Assembly (NCBI GenBank): GCA_963709655.1
Contig: CAVPXF010000053.1
Location: forward strand, 496,001-560,000
DNA: 64,000 nucleotides
Origin: Roseiarcus sp963709655
GTDB lineage: Bacteria; Pseudomonadota; Alphaproteobacteria; Rhizobiales; Beijerinckiaceae
Reading direction: 5' to 3'
This document shows, in pieces, positions 26,287 to 33,893 of the stretch (the stretch's first letter is position 1; each line of letters begins with the position of its first letter). The notes under the pieces were generated by a model. The model had not been told where the DNA came from. It was given only the letters and a program-made list of their open reading frames with translations, and made no database searches. Both the position numbers and the translations under genes were made by a program.

Positions 26287-26814
26287 CTATTTGTTCCCGT
26301 CCGTCATGTCGCCCGCCCAGTCCATTATGAATTCGGTCTGCGATGTGGGTTTGGCTGTCCATGTGCCTCTTAAGTGAATATTCTCCATGCTGCCGGCGCC
26401 GTCTACCTGCTCGAATGTTCCCAGGGCTGTCCATTGCGGCTTTCCATCGACCATCGTGGTCACTTGCGCGCCCACGTAGCTTGTCACGCCGGTGCTGCCG
26501 TCCTTGTATTTAGCCGTCTCATAGCCATGGATCATTCCACTGCCTTTGACCAAATCGTCTGCCTCAACCCAGGTTTGTTGCCCGCCGTCAAACCTCGCCG
26601 ATTTGCCGGAGGCGCTGCCGACGCAGGTCTCGATTTGAAGCACCAGAACGTGACCCGGATCGCCCTCCACCGGAATCGAGTGCTGCTCGGGAGTCTTGCA
26701 GGTCATCCTACCGCCAACCTGGACCGGCTCGCCCGCCCACGCTTCAGTTCCTAAGAAAAGCGCGGCGGCGAATGTTATGGCGGATAAGGTAACTGTTGAG
26801 ATGCGCGTACGCAT
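26287..26814 (-). CDS. Secreted protein of unknown function
   Basis: A 175-residue exported protein. ATG 26814 begins a signal peptide (MRTRISTVTLSAITFAAALF, ending near AWAGEP). The mature domain has two cysteines (MTCKTPEQ and IETCVGS), many beta-type segments and a C-terminus with TEFIMDWAGDMTDGNK. The pattern suggests a small periplasmic beta-sandwich, but I do not recognise a family. It is divergent from the LytTR membrane regulator 91 bp away, so regulator and secreted protein may form one unit. Confidence 0.6.
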   Translation of the reverse strand: MRTRISTVTLSAITFAAALFLGTEAWAGEPVQVGGRMTCKTPEQHSIPVEGDPGHVLVLQIETCVGSASGKSARFDGGQQTWVEADDLVKGSGMIHGYETAKYKDGSTGVTSYVGAQVTTMVDGKPQWTALGTFEQVDGAGSMENIHLRGTWTAKPTSQTEFIMDWAGDMTDGNK

Positions 26815-26905
26815 TTTGAGTCTCCATGTCACGATGCGGCGGGGCCGTGAGTACGATATGGTTCCCGTGCTCCATGGCCCGATCTCTGAATATGCGATCA
26901 GCTCG

Positions 26906-27883
26906 ATGACTGACCTCAATAATGAGCAGGAAAGGCCTCGCGTCGAGCCGGTTTGGGACCGGAACCAGCCAGCACGGGATGAGACGAACCCCCGTGGGAT
27001 AAGCGGAGCGCTTCGCGGGTTGTCCGGCGGCGACTGGTTGCTCTACGGGGCGGTGGCGGCCGTCGCGCTTGCCATCGGCGTCGTCAATGCTCTGTCCATC
27101 GCACAAGACGCCGCGTGGCATGGCGGCGCCTACGACGTCCGCACGCCGCTGTTGTGGGAGATGTCGAGCATCGTCGTGATTGTCCTGGTCGCGCCGATCC
27201 TGTTCGTGGCAGTCGGGCGAATGCGCCGCGCTTCGGGGTGGCTTCTCCGCCTCGCGCTCGCTGCGGCGGCGATTGTCGCTTTCTCGGCCCTGCACATTGC
27301 CGGCGTTGTAGGCCTTCGGAAGTTGGGGACGCACCTGGTCGGCGTTCCCTACGACTTTCGTTTCTCGGCCGCCGCCCTGATGTACGAATTCCGAAAGGAC
27401 CTGATCACCTGCCTGATGATTGGCGGCTCGCTGTGGCTGACCGATAGACGCCGTGAGACGCAACAATCCAAGTTGGTCGCCGCGGCAGCTCCGCCAGATC
27501 CTCCATCTGGCGCCTCGCATCCGGTCTGGCTTCGCGACGGCGCAAGCCGCATCCGCATCGAACCGAGTGACATTCTTTGGGTCGGTTCCGCGGGGAATTA
27601 TGTCGAATACAGGGTGGCCGATGGACGAAGCCACCTCGTCCGAGGAACGTTGACTGCCGAGGAAGCGCGGCTGGCCAAGTTTAACATCGCGCGGGTCCAT
27701 CGAACGCGGTTGGTCAATCTCGCTCGCATCAATGGACTTAGACCGGGTCCGAATGGGGACTTCGAGTTAACGCTCGACACCGGCCAGGTCGTGCCGGGCA
27801 GCCGCCGGTACCGCAAGGCCATCGCCTCGATCGTACCCGCCATCGCCCAATCGGCAACGGGTTGTAACCGGGCCTCTTCCTGA
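26906..27883 (+). CDS. Membrane-bound LytTR-type transcription regulator
   Basis: A 325-residue protein with four predicted membrane helices (about residues 40-185, for example WLLYGAVAAVALAIGVVNAL) and a C-terminal LytTR DNA-binding domain. The latter is recognised from IEPSDILWVGSAGNYVEY, HLVRGTLTAEEARL and FNIARVHRTRLVNLARI, with VVPGSRRYRK at the end. It would sense a signal in or across the membrane and bind DNA without a partner kinase. The start at ATG 26906 is chosen by content; no strong ribosome site is visible, and an upstream ATG at 26874 or earlier is possible. The likely target is its own divergent promoter. Confidence 0.82.
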   Translation: MTDLNNEQERPRVEPVWDRNQPARDETNPRGISGALRGLSGGDWLLYGAVAAVALAIGVVNALSIAQDAAWHGGAYDVRTPLLWEMSSIVVIVLVAPILFVAVGRMRRASGWLLRLALAAAAIVAFSALHIAGVVGLRKLGTHLVGVPYDFRFSAAALMYEFRKDLITCLMIGGSLWLTDRRRETQQSKLVAAAAPPDPPSGASHPVWLRDGASRIRIEPSDILWVGSAGNYVEYRVADGRSHLVRGTLTAEEARLAKFNIARVHRTRLVNLARINGLRPGPNGDFELTLDTGQVVPGSRRYRKAIASIVPAIAQSATGCNRASS

Positions 27884-27949
27884 CGCCGAACGCGAACGGC
27901 ATGCTGAGAAATCGTAAGGACGCTCCTGATCTGAAAGCTGCCTGTCGGC

Positions 27950-28141
27950 GTGGGGTCAGGACGCCGATGGGAACTCGTCTTCCACGTCGGCGACGATTTT
28001 CGCGCTCGAGCCGCGAAGCTCGCCGACCCGCCGTTCCTCAACGTCGTGCTGATCCGCTTCGCCGTCGCCGGCGCGAGCGCGCACTACCACATGCCGCTCA
28101 TCGTCTCCCCACGGAGCTATTCGACTTATCGCGGGAGTTGA
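27950..28141 (+). pseudogene. Truncated 3' half of hiuH
   Basis: Encodes about 63 residues that match the C-terminal half of HiuH at 25.6-26.0 kb: ELVFHVGDDFRARAAKLADP, then NVVLIRFAVAGASAHYHMPL and the same YSTYRGS ending. The N-terminal half with the catalytic histidine is missing. The DNA is also closely similar to the first copy. The fragment is either a remnant of a tandem duplication or the product of an insertion event that separated it from the intact gene by about 2 kb. Confidence 0.85.
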
Positions 28142-28339
28142 GGCCCGCGACCCGCCGCGGCCAACATGCGCCGGGCCGCCACGCGTGCGCCCCGTCGTGA
28201 TGGTGCGATCCGCGGACCCATTGAGTGCGACGCCCGTCGTTTCCGCATAGCGCTGAGGGAGGGCGCCGCGATGCCTGTCATGCCACGACGCTTCCATCGA
28301 AAGCTGGGTGTTCGTCACGACAGGCGTCGTCACCCTGGT

Positions 28340-29603
28340 TCAAGCTTCGTTAGGCAATTCCGCCTCGATCTCGTCGAGGAAAGAGCGAATCCGATCCCGA
28401 TCAACGGCGCTTCCATACAGGTTGGCGCTGAGGGTGAGTTGACCGTCGTATGAGCTCATGGCGAGCTGGAGATAGGGTTTGTATTTTATCGAGCCGCATA
28501 AGAAAGCGTCATTGGGCCGCAGATTGCCGAAGGCCATTGCGCCCGGATCCAATATCCCCACGTTCGTCATGCAGATGAGCGGGTTCTTGAGTCTCGACTT
28601 CAGTCGCTGATTGGCGATCCTGTCGCCGAAAATCCCATACAGCAAACCAAGTTTGATAAAGCCGTTGAGTCCGATGTCGGCCCCCTTTTTCTCGTCCATC
28701 ACCGCCTTCACCCGACCGAGAGTGCCCTCGAAGCGCTCCCCGGGCTTGGCGTCCAGCCGCGTGACCTGCATCGAGGTCAGGTTGGTCAGGGAGTTGAATT
28801 CCCCGCTCTCCCCGAGATAACGGCGCATGTCCACCATCACGGGGATTTGGAACTCGACGGCGGGCCTCAGCGCCAAAAGCTGAAAGAGGCGCCGATAATA
28901 GGCGGTCAGCACGGCATCGTTCAGGGTCGCTCCTTTCGCCCGGCAATAATGCTTGAGCGCCGCAACCCTGTCCCGCCCCAACACCCGGGTGAGGATAAAG
29001 GGACGCACGTCTCCGCCCTCGCTGAGAGGAAATCGTTGATTTCCAGTCTGATTATTGTCTTTACTCTGGGTGAGTAGCGACTTGAGCTTGACGCTCATGG
29101 CGAAGCGCCTGAGCACTCCGCGGATGCTTCTGTCTCCGTTTATCGTGCGCGGCCTATAGGTCAGATTGGTCGCCAGTTCAGAATAGATGTTACACAAAAA
29201 ATATAGGTATTTTTTGAAATCGGCCGCATCGCAAATCATGTGATTCATTTTGAACGCGACGGCGAAAGGGTTCGAGTTCGAACTGGCAGACCCTGATCTG
29301 GGGGCCAACGCTTTCATCGACGCGAGCGACGAGAAACTCCTCGAACTCTGTCTCCGTCGTCGCCAGGACGAAAGCCCGACTGAAGTCGCTGGGATCGAGA
29401 CTTGTCCAGCGCGGCCTTGCGCCGTCGATGTAGCGAGTGCCGAGGATGGGAATGGCCTCAATGGAGGCGATGACCGACTTTTTCAGGACTTCAGGGTTAG
29501 GCCCACGCTCGAATCTGACGACACAATGGAGTTGGTGGTCATTAAATCCGTTGGTTTCGTACAACAACTGAATTTGGTCGAATATTTCTGCAGTATAATC
29601 CAT
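28340..29603 (-). pseudogene. Condensation-type acyltransferase, frameshifted
   Basis: A protein of the condensation/alcohol-acyltransferase superfamily, about 420 residues if intact. The N-terminal part from ATG 29603 (MDYTAEIFDQIQLLYETN, then HQLHCVVRFERGPNPEVLKK) is in one frame. The active-site region NHMICDAADFKKYL (variant of HHxxxDG) and the C-terminal part with FNSLTNLTSMQVTRL and LICMTNVGILDPG are in the next. Dropping one base from the run at 29264-29270 joins them as FELEPFAVAFKMNHM. The family transfers acyl groups in peptide, polyketide or wax-ester synthesis. No carrier protein or synthetase is nearby. Confidence 0.78.
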
Positions 29604-29760
29604 CTGCGTCTTCCCAAACCGGCTGGCGCGACATCCTCGGATTGTCACCTATAGCATGCTCAGAATGCGCTCTGCGTCTGGCGCAACATTTGGCGGATAG
29701 CCGCTATGCGTCAAAGGCGCGTGCAGGGCATGAATGCGGCGGTTTTTTCGACGCGCCCTA

Positions 29761-29804
29761 TTGACCGCCGGTCAACCTTTGAATACATATCACCGCTCAG
29801 TGAC
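29761..29804 (+). promoter_or_regulatory. tetR promoter and operator
   Basis: TTGACC (29761-29766) and TACATA (29784-29789) are spaced by 17 bp. The -35 box lies inside the palindrome TTGACCGCCGGTCAA. The operator-like ATCACCGCTCAGTGAC at 29789-29804 has the same half-sites as the one upstream of the oxidoreductase gene and overlaps the proposed GTG start. Confidence 0.55.
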
Positions 29805-30429
29805 ATACACGCCGAACCCAGCCCGCTCTCGCAACCCCGCCGCCGTCCGGGCGCGCGTCATCGCCGCGCTGAGCGCGATGATCGTGCGCGATGGGCTCTC
29901 GAGCGTCGGCGTCAATGCGCTGGCGCGCGCGGCCGGTTGCGACAAGGTGCTGATCTACCGCTATTTCGGCGATCTCGAGGGCGTGTATCAGGAGTTCGCC
30001 GAGGGGCACGATTTCTGGTGGACGGTCGACGAGCTTGTCCGCGACATCAATCCCGAGCGCATGTCGCGCACGCGCGCCATGCAGGTCTTGATGCGCCGCC
30101 ATGCGGAGGCGATCCGTAAGCGGCCGACCACCCTCGCCATTCTGGCCAGCGAACTGACGGAGCGGTCCGCGCTTGTCGTCGCGCTCGAAGAGGTGCGCGA
30201 GCGCCGCACGCTCGAGCTCATCGCCTGGATCGGCCAGCGCTTCGAATGGCCCCCGACGCTCGATCTGCCGGCGATCTCGATGCTTCTCGGCGTCGCGGTG
30301 AACTATCTGGCGGTGCGCGCCCGCGACGTGAAGGTGGTGAGCGGCGTGCCGATCGGGACGGAGGTCGATTGGGAGCGGATCTTCGCGGCCGTGGACATGC
30401 TGATTGCGGCGGTCTTGCCGCCGGGTTGA
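29800..30429 (+). CDS. TetR-family transcription regulator
   Basis: A 209-residue repressor with an N-terminal TetR helix-turn-helix: ARVIAALSAMIVRDGLSSVG, then VNALARAAGCDKVLIYRYF, and a helical ligand-binding domain to the C-terminus. The GTG start at 29800 would give an almost leaderless message from the promoter just upstream; a TTG at 29779 is an alternative. Its likely operator occurs both at its own start and before the Acg-type oxidoreductase 51 bp downstream, so it probably controls itself and that gene in response to a small molecule. Confidence 0.85.
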   Translation: MTYTPNPARSRNPAAVRARVIAALSAMIVRDGLSSVGVNALARAAGCDKVLIYRYFGDLEGVYQEFAEGHDFWWTVDELVRDINPERMSRTRAMQVLMRRHAEAIRKRPTTLAILASELTERSALVVALEEVRERRTLELIAWIGQRFEWPPTLDLPAISMLLGVAVNYLAVRARDVKVVSGVPIGTEVDWERIFAAVDMLIAAVLPPG

Positions 30430-30448
30430 CGCCTTTTTTTGAAATGAT

Positions 30449-30464
30449 GTCACCAATCGGTGAC
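30449..30464 (+). promoter_or_regulatory. Operator-like palindrome upstream of the oxidoreductase
   Basis: GTCACCAATCGGTGAC is a perfect 6-bp inverted repeat with a 4-bp spacer. It matches the 29789-29804 site ([A/G]TCACC-N4-[A/G]GTGAC), located 17 bp before the ATG. It is the best candidate binding site for the adjacent TetR protein. Confidence 0.65.
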
Positions 30465-30480
30465 GAAGGAGCGCGAGATC

Positions 30481-31677
30481 ATGTCGAATAGCGGACGAAG
30501 CCGTCGATCGCTTCTGAAGTCGGCCAGCGGCGCTGTCGCGATCCTCGCGATCGGCGGAACGCTGTTTGCAGCGCCATCCACGGCCCGCGCGCTGCCGAGC
30601 GGAGACGCCTACCAGCCCTGGACGTCCTGGAACGATCCGAGTTTGAGGGATACGCCGTTCGCGCTCGTCGCCGCGGCGGTGCTGGCCGCCAATCCGCACG
30701 ACACGCAGCCGTGGCTCTTCCGCGTCGCCGACGATTCGATCGAGGTCTACGCCGACGCCTCGCGCAATCTGGGCGCGATGGACCCGTTTTTGAGGGAGAT
30801 GCACCTCGGCCTCGGCTGCGCCATCGAAAACATGACCCTCGCCGCGGCGCCGAACGGCTATTCCGTCCATGTCGAGATCGCGCCGGGCGCCTTGACGGAC
30901 ATTGGCGAACGGTCGCGCCCGGTCTTGGCCGCCACGCTGAGACTGGCGAAACAGACGGCGAAAGCCCCCGATCCCCTTTACCGCGCCATCGCGCAACGCC
31001 ACACCAACCGCTATCCTTACGCGCGCACGCGTCCGCTCGACGCAGCGTGGCTCGACGCCGCCCGCCGCATCGGCGAAGCCGACGGCGTGTGCGTGATCAT
31101 CTTCCCCGAAGGCGCGGCGCGCGATCGGCTCGAAGCCGCCATGGTCGAAGCGACCAAAGCCATCATCGCCGACGCGCGCATGATCGCCGACAGCGACCGC
31201 TGGTTCCGCAATTCCAGCGCCGAAATCGACGCCCATCGCGACGGGCCGACGCTGGAGGCCGCTGGCCTGCCGGTCCTGACACTGACCTACGCGCGCCTGT
31301 TTCCCGTGTCCGCGGCGACAAGCCACGCGGCCTGGCTTTCGCAAACGCGCGACCTTCAGGTCGGCACGGCGCCCGCGCTCGGCTTGATCGCCGTCCGCGA
31401 CCGTTACGACCGCGCCCAGTCGATCGCCGCCGGCCGCTGCTGGCAGCGGCTGCATCTTGACGCGACGCTGAACGGCGTCGCCCTGCAACCCGTCAACCAG
31501 CCGATCGAGAGGATCGACCGCGAAGGTCAAACGGGCGGAAGCGACGAATATGCGCGCCGCATCGCGGAACTGACGGGCGCCGGCTGGCAGGCGGCCTTCA
31601 GTTTTCGCGCCGGCTATTGCAACCGCCAAGGCCCCGCCAGCCCGCGCCGCCGCCTCGCGGACGTCGTTCTCTCGTGA
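30481..31677 (+). CDS. Tat-exported Acg-type nitroreductase-like protein
   Basis: A 398-residue protein of the Acg/nitroreductase-like FMN family. It begins with a twin-arginine signal (SRRSLLKSASGAVAILAIGG, cleaved near ARALPSG). It carries the family stretch NPHDTQPWLFRV near residue 78 and RHTNRYPYARTRPLD near 170. Members resemble flavin oxidoreductases but some lack activity and may sequester FMN. The Tat signal implies folding with cofactor before export. ATG 30481 follows AAGGAG. It forms a unit with the upstream TetR gene, whose operator lies just before it. Confidence 0.82.
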   Translation: MSNSGRSRRSLLKSASGAVAILAIGGTLFAAPSTARALPSGDAYQPWTSWNDPSLRDTPFALVAAAVLAANPHDTQPWLFRVADDSIEVYADASRNLGAMDPFLREMHLGLGCAIENMTLAAAPNGYSVHVEIAPGALTDIGERSRPVLAATLRLAKQTAKAPDPLYRAIAQRHTNRYPYARTRPLDAAWLDAARRIGEADGVCVIIFPEGAARDRLEAAMVEATKAIIADARMIADSDRWFRNSSAEIDAHRDGPTLEAAGLPVLTLTYARLFPVSAATSHAAWLSQTRDLQVGTAPALGLIAVRDRYDRAQSIAAGRCWQRLHLDATLNGVALQPVNQPIERIDREGQTGGSDEYARRIAELTGAGWQAAFSFRAGYCNRQGPASPRRRLADVVLS

Positions 31678-32128
31678 CGCCGGCCTTGGCGGGCACGATC
31701 TGGCCCTGGCGCGCTCCGGCGCGTCATCGGGCCAAGCGTGCATTTTGTTGCGGAAAAGCCGAAACGTCGATATGGTCGTTCCATGCCGGCATCCGTCCCA
31801 GCGACAGTGGTTTCGAAGGCTTCCCCGAAGCGCGGCGCGGCTTTGGGCGGGAGGGGGCGGATCGAAAATAAAAAAGTGGCCGGAGCGGCCAGTAACCCAT
31901 TGAAAAGGCTCGTTTCGGACGAGAGAATCCAAGGAATTCCAAGCCATTCCAACCGCCCAAAAGCCGGGAATTCGCGGAGCCCCGGGGTCTGCCTGCGTAG
32001 GCCTGAGGAAATCCAAATTTCATGGGGTCGGTCCGCGCAGGGTGATCCTGCAAGCCTTTGAGCAGCGAACGGGCTCGGACGCCGCGGGCGTTTTCGCCGG
32101 GCGCCCTTGATTCGCCACAGTCGGCTTA
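31678..32128. other. Intergenic stretch with a relic of the LEKAH-type repeat
   Basis: 451 bp between the oxidoreductase and marR. I see no supported gene. CCATTGAAAAGGCTCGTTTC near 31897-31916 resembles the start of the 180-bp repeat unit of the HTH protein at 17.9 kb (CTTGAAAAGGCTCATTTC). The rest holds no recognised promoter or RNA. Confidence 0.4.
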
Positions 32129-32146
32129 TTATAAGCTGGCTTATGA
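32129..32146 (+). promoter_or_regulatory. MarR-type operator
   Basis: TTATAAGC-TG-GCTTATGA is a near-perfect 8-bp inverted repeat with one mismatch, a typical MarR site. It overlaps the first codon of the marR gene, so binding of the repressor would block transcription start of the whole marR-emrA-emrB unit. Confidence 0.65.
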
Positions 32147-32616
32147 TGTCAGTTGCTCATGAACGGATCTACTCGCGCGGGCGGGAGGTCGCCTTCTCCC
32201 TGCACGACGCGGCGCGGATGCTGCGAACCTATTCGGACCTGCGTGCCCGCGAGCTTGGGACCACCAGGGCCCAATGGGCCGTGCTGTCGCGCCTGCAGCG
32301 CTGCGAAGGGTACAAGCAAAGCGAGCTTGCCGAGGCGCTCGACATCGCGCCGATTACGCTCGCCCGCCTGATCGACAAGCTCGACGCGGCGGGGCTGGTG
32401 GAGCGGCGCGCCGACCCGGCCGACCGCCGCGCCCATCGCCTTTTTCTGACCAACAAGGCGGTCCCGACGCTGCGCGCGCTCGGCGCGCTCGCCGAGGACG
32501 TTATGGGCCGCGCGCTCGCCGGGCTCGACGACGCGACCGTCGACGCCATCCTCAAGGGCCTGACGACGATCAAGGCCAATTTGAAGTCTGAACTCCATTC
32601 GGGAACCTGCAAGTGA
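32143..32616 (+). CDS. MarR-family repressor of the efflux operon
   Basis: A 157-residue winged-helix regulator. The recognition region runs TTRAQWAVLSRLQRCEGYKQ, then SELAEALDIAPITLARLIDK, with the wing VERRADPADRRAHRLFLT. The double ATG at 32143/32146 has no clear ribosome site and sits within the operator, so the exact start is uncertain. Its stop overlaps the emrA start (GTGA). Drug-type ligands would release it and induce the pump. Confidence 0.88.
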   Translation: MMSVAHERIYSRGREVAFSLHDAARMLRTYSDLRARELGTTRAQWAVLSRLQRCEGYKQSELAEALDIAPITLARLIDKLDAAGLVERRADPADRRAHRLFLTNKAVPTLRALGALAEDVMGRALAGLDDATVDAILKGLTTIKANLKSELHSGTCK

Positions 32617-33881
32617 CGCAAAGCACATCGGCCGTGCGCGGGAGCGCTTCTGACGGTCCCTCCTCCGCCCCCACCGGGCAGACAGTCCAGTTCACTCCGG
32701 CCCGCACGCCGGGGCCGCACCCGGCGCCGGCCCCGTCCGCGCCCCCGCCGCCGGCGCCCGTCGCGCCGATGGTGGTCAAGCCGAAGCGGTCGGGTTCGCG
32801 GCGCTTCATCCTGATCGTCGTCATTCCGCTGATCGCGCTCGCCGCGGGCTTCGCCTGGTGGCTGACCGGCGGCCGCTACGTCACGACCGACAACGCCTAT
32901 GTCGGCGCCGACAAGTCGCTGATCACCCCGCAGGTCACCGGCGCGATCGTCGCCGTCCATGTCGTCGAGGGGCAGAAGGTGAAGGTCGGCGATCCGCTGT
33001 TCGACATCGATCCTGAGCCCTACGAGATCGCGCTCGCCCTCGCCAAGGGCCGCCTGGACGCGGCCAAGGTCGCCTTCGCCAACCTCAAGGCCTCCTATGT
33101 GAGCAACAGGGACCAGATCAAGATGGGCCAGGACGCGGTCAACGTCCGCAAGGCTGATTACGACCGCAAGAACGAGCTTGCGACGCGCGGCGCCGGCACC
33201 AGCGTCGACCGCGACACCTCGCTCGCCGCACTCATCCAGGCCCAGCAGATCCTCGAATTCGTCAACAACCAGCAGGCGTCGACGATCACAAAGCTCGGCG
33301 GCAGCCTCGAGGCTCCGATCGAAAAGTTCCCGGAGTACATGCAGGCCAAGGCGGGCCTCGACAACGCCGAGCGCGACCTGCGCAACACCAAGGTGCTCGC
33401 GCCGATCGACGGCGTGGCGACGCAGGTGAACCAGATCGAACTCGGCCGGGTCGCGCCGGCGGGGCAGCCGGTGTTCGCCGTCGTCGCCGACAAGGGGCTC
33501 TGGGTCGACGGCAATCCGAAGGAATTGGACATGACCTACGTCCTGGAAGGCCAGCCCGCGACCGTCACCATCGACGCCTTCCCCGGCAAGGAGTGGAAGG
33601 GCAAGATCTGCTCGATCGCGCCGGGCACGGGCGCGCAATTCTCGATCCTGCCGCCGCAGAACGCGAGCGGCAACTGGGTCAAGGTCGTGCAGCGCGTGCC
33701 GCTCCGCTTCTGCTTCGCCCCCGACGAGGACACCGCGAACATCCGCGCCGGTATGAGCGCCTACCTCTCGATCGACACCGGCCGGGTCCGCACGCTCAAG
33801 GGGGTCCTCGACGATGTCGCCGACATGGTCGACGGCCTGATGGGCCGTACAGCCCCGAGCGCAGCCGCTCTGGCGAAGTGA
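32613..33881 (+). CDS. emrA: EmrA/HlyD-type membrane fusion protein
   Basis: Periplasmic adaptor of a tripartite efflux pump, 422 residues. A Pro-rich cytoplasmic N-terminus of about 65 residues precedes a membrane helix (ILIVVIPLIALAAGFAWWL). The biotinyl-lipoyl-like domain follows (YVTTDNAYVGADKSLITPQV, then VVEGQKVKVGDPLF), with a helical hairpin and a beta-barrel (RVAPAGQPVFAVV). The start is GTG at 32613, overlapping the marR stop. It bridges EmrB to an outer-membrane channel, which is not encoded in this window. Confidence 0.9.
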   Translation: MTQSTSAVRGSASDGPSSAPTGQTVQFTPARTPGPHPAPAPSAPPPPAPVAPMVVKPKRSGSRRFILIVVIPLIALAAGFAWWLTGGRYVTTDNAYVGADKSLITPQVTGAIVAVHVVEGQKVKVGDPLFDIDPEPYEIALALAKGRLDAAKVAFANLKASYVSNRDQIKMGQDAVNVRKADYDRKNELATRGAGTSVDRDTSLAALIQAQQILEFVNNQQASTITKLGGSLEAPIEKFPEYMQAKAGLDNAERDLRNTKVLAPIDGVATQVNQIELGRVAPAGQPVFAVVADKGLWVDGNPKELDMTYVLEGQPATVTIDAFPGKEWKGKICSIAPGTGAQFSILPPQNASGNWVKVVQRVPLRFCFAPDEDTANIRAGMSAYLSIDTGRVRTLKGVLDDVADMVDGLMGRTAPSAAALAK

Positions 33882-33893
33882 ACCTTTAGCGAG

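Noticed and set aside
30460..30480. An earlier start for the Acg-type oxidoreductase
   Set aside because: The ATG at 30481 has AAGGAG at good distance and opens directly on a twin-arginine signal; the earlier codons lie in the operator region.
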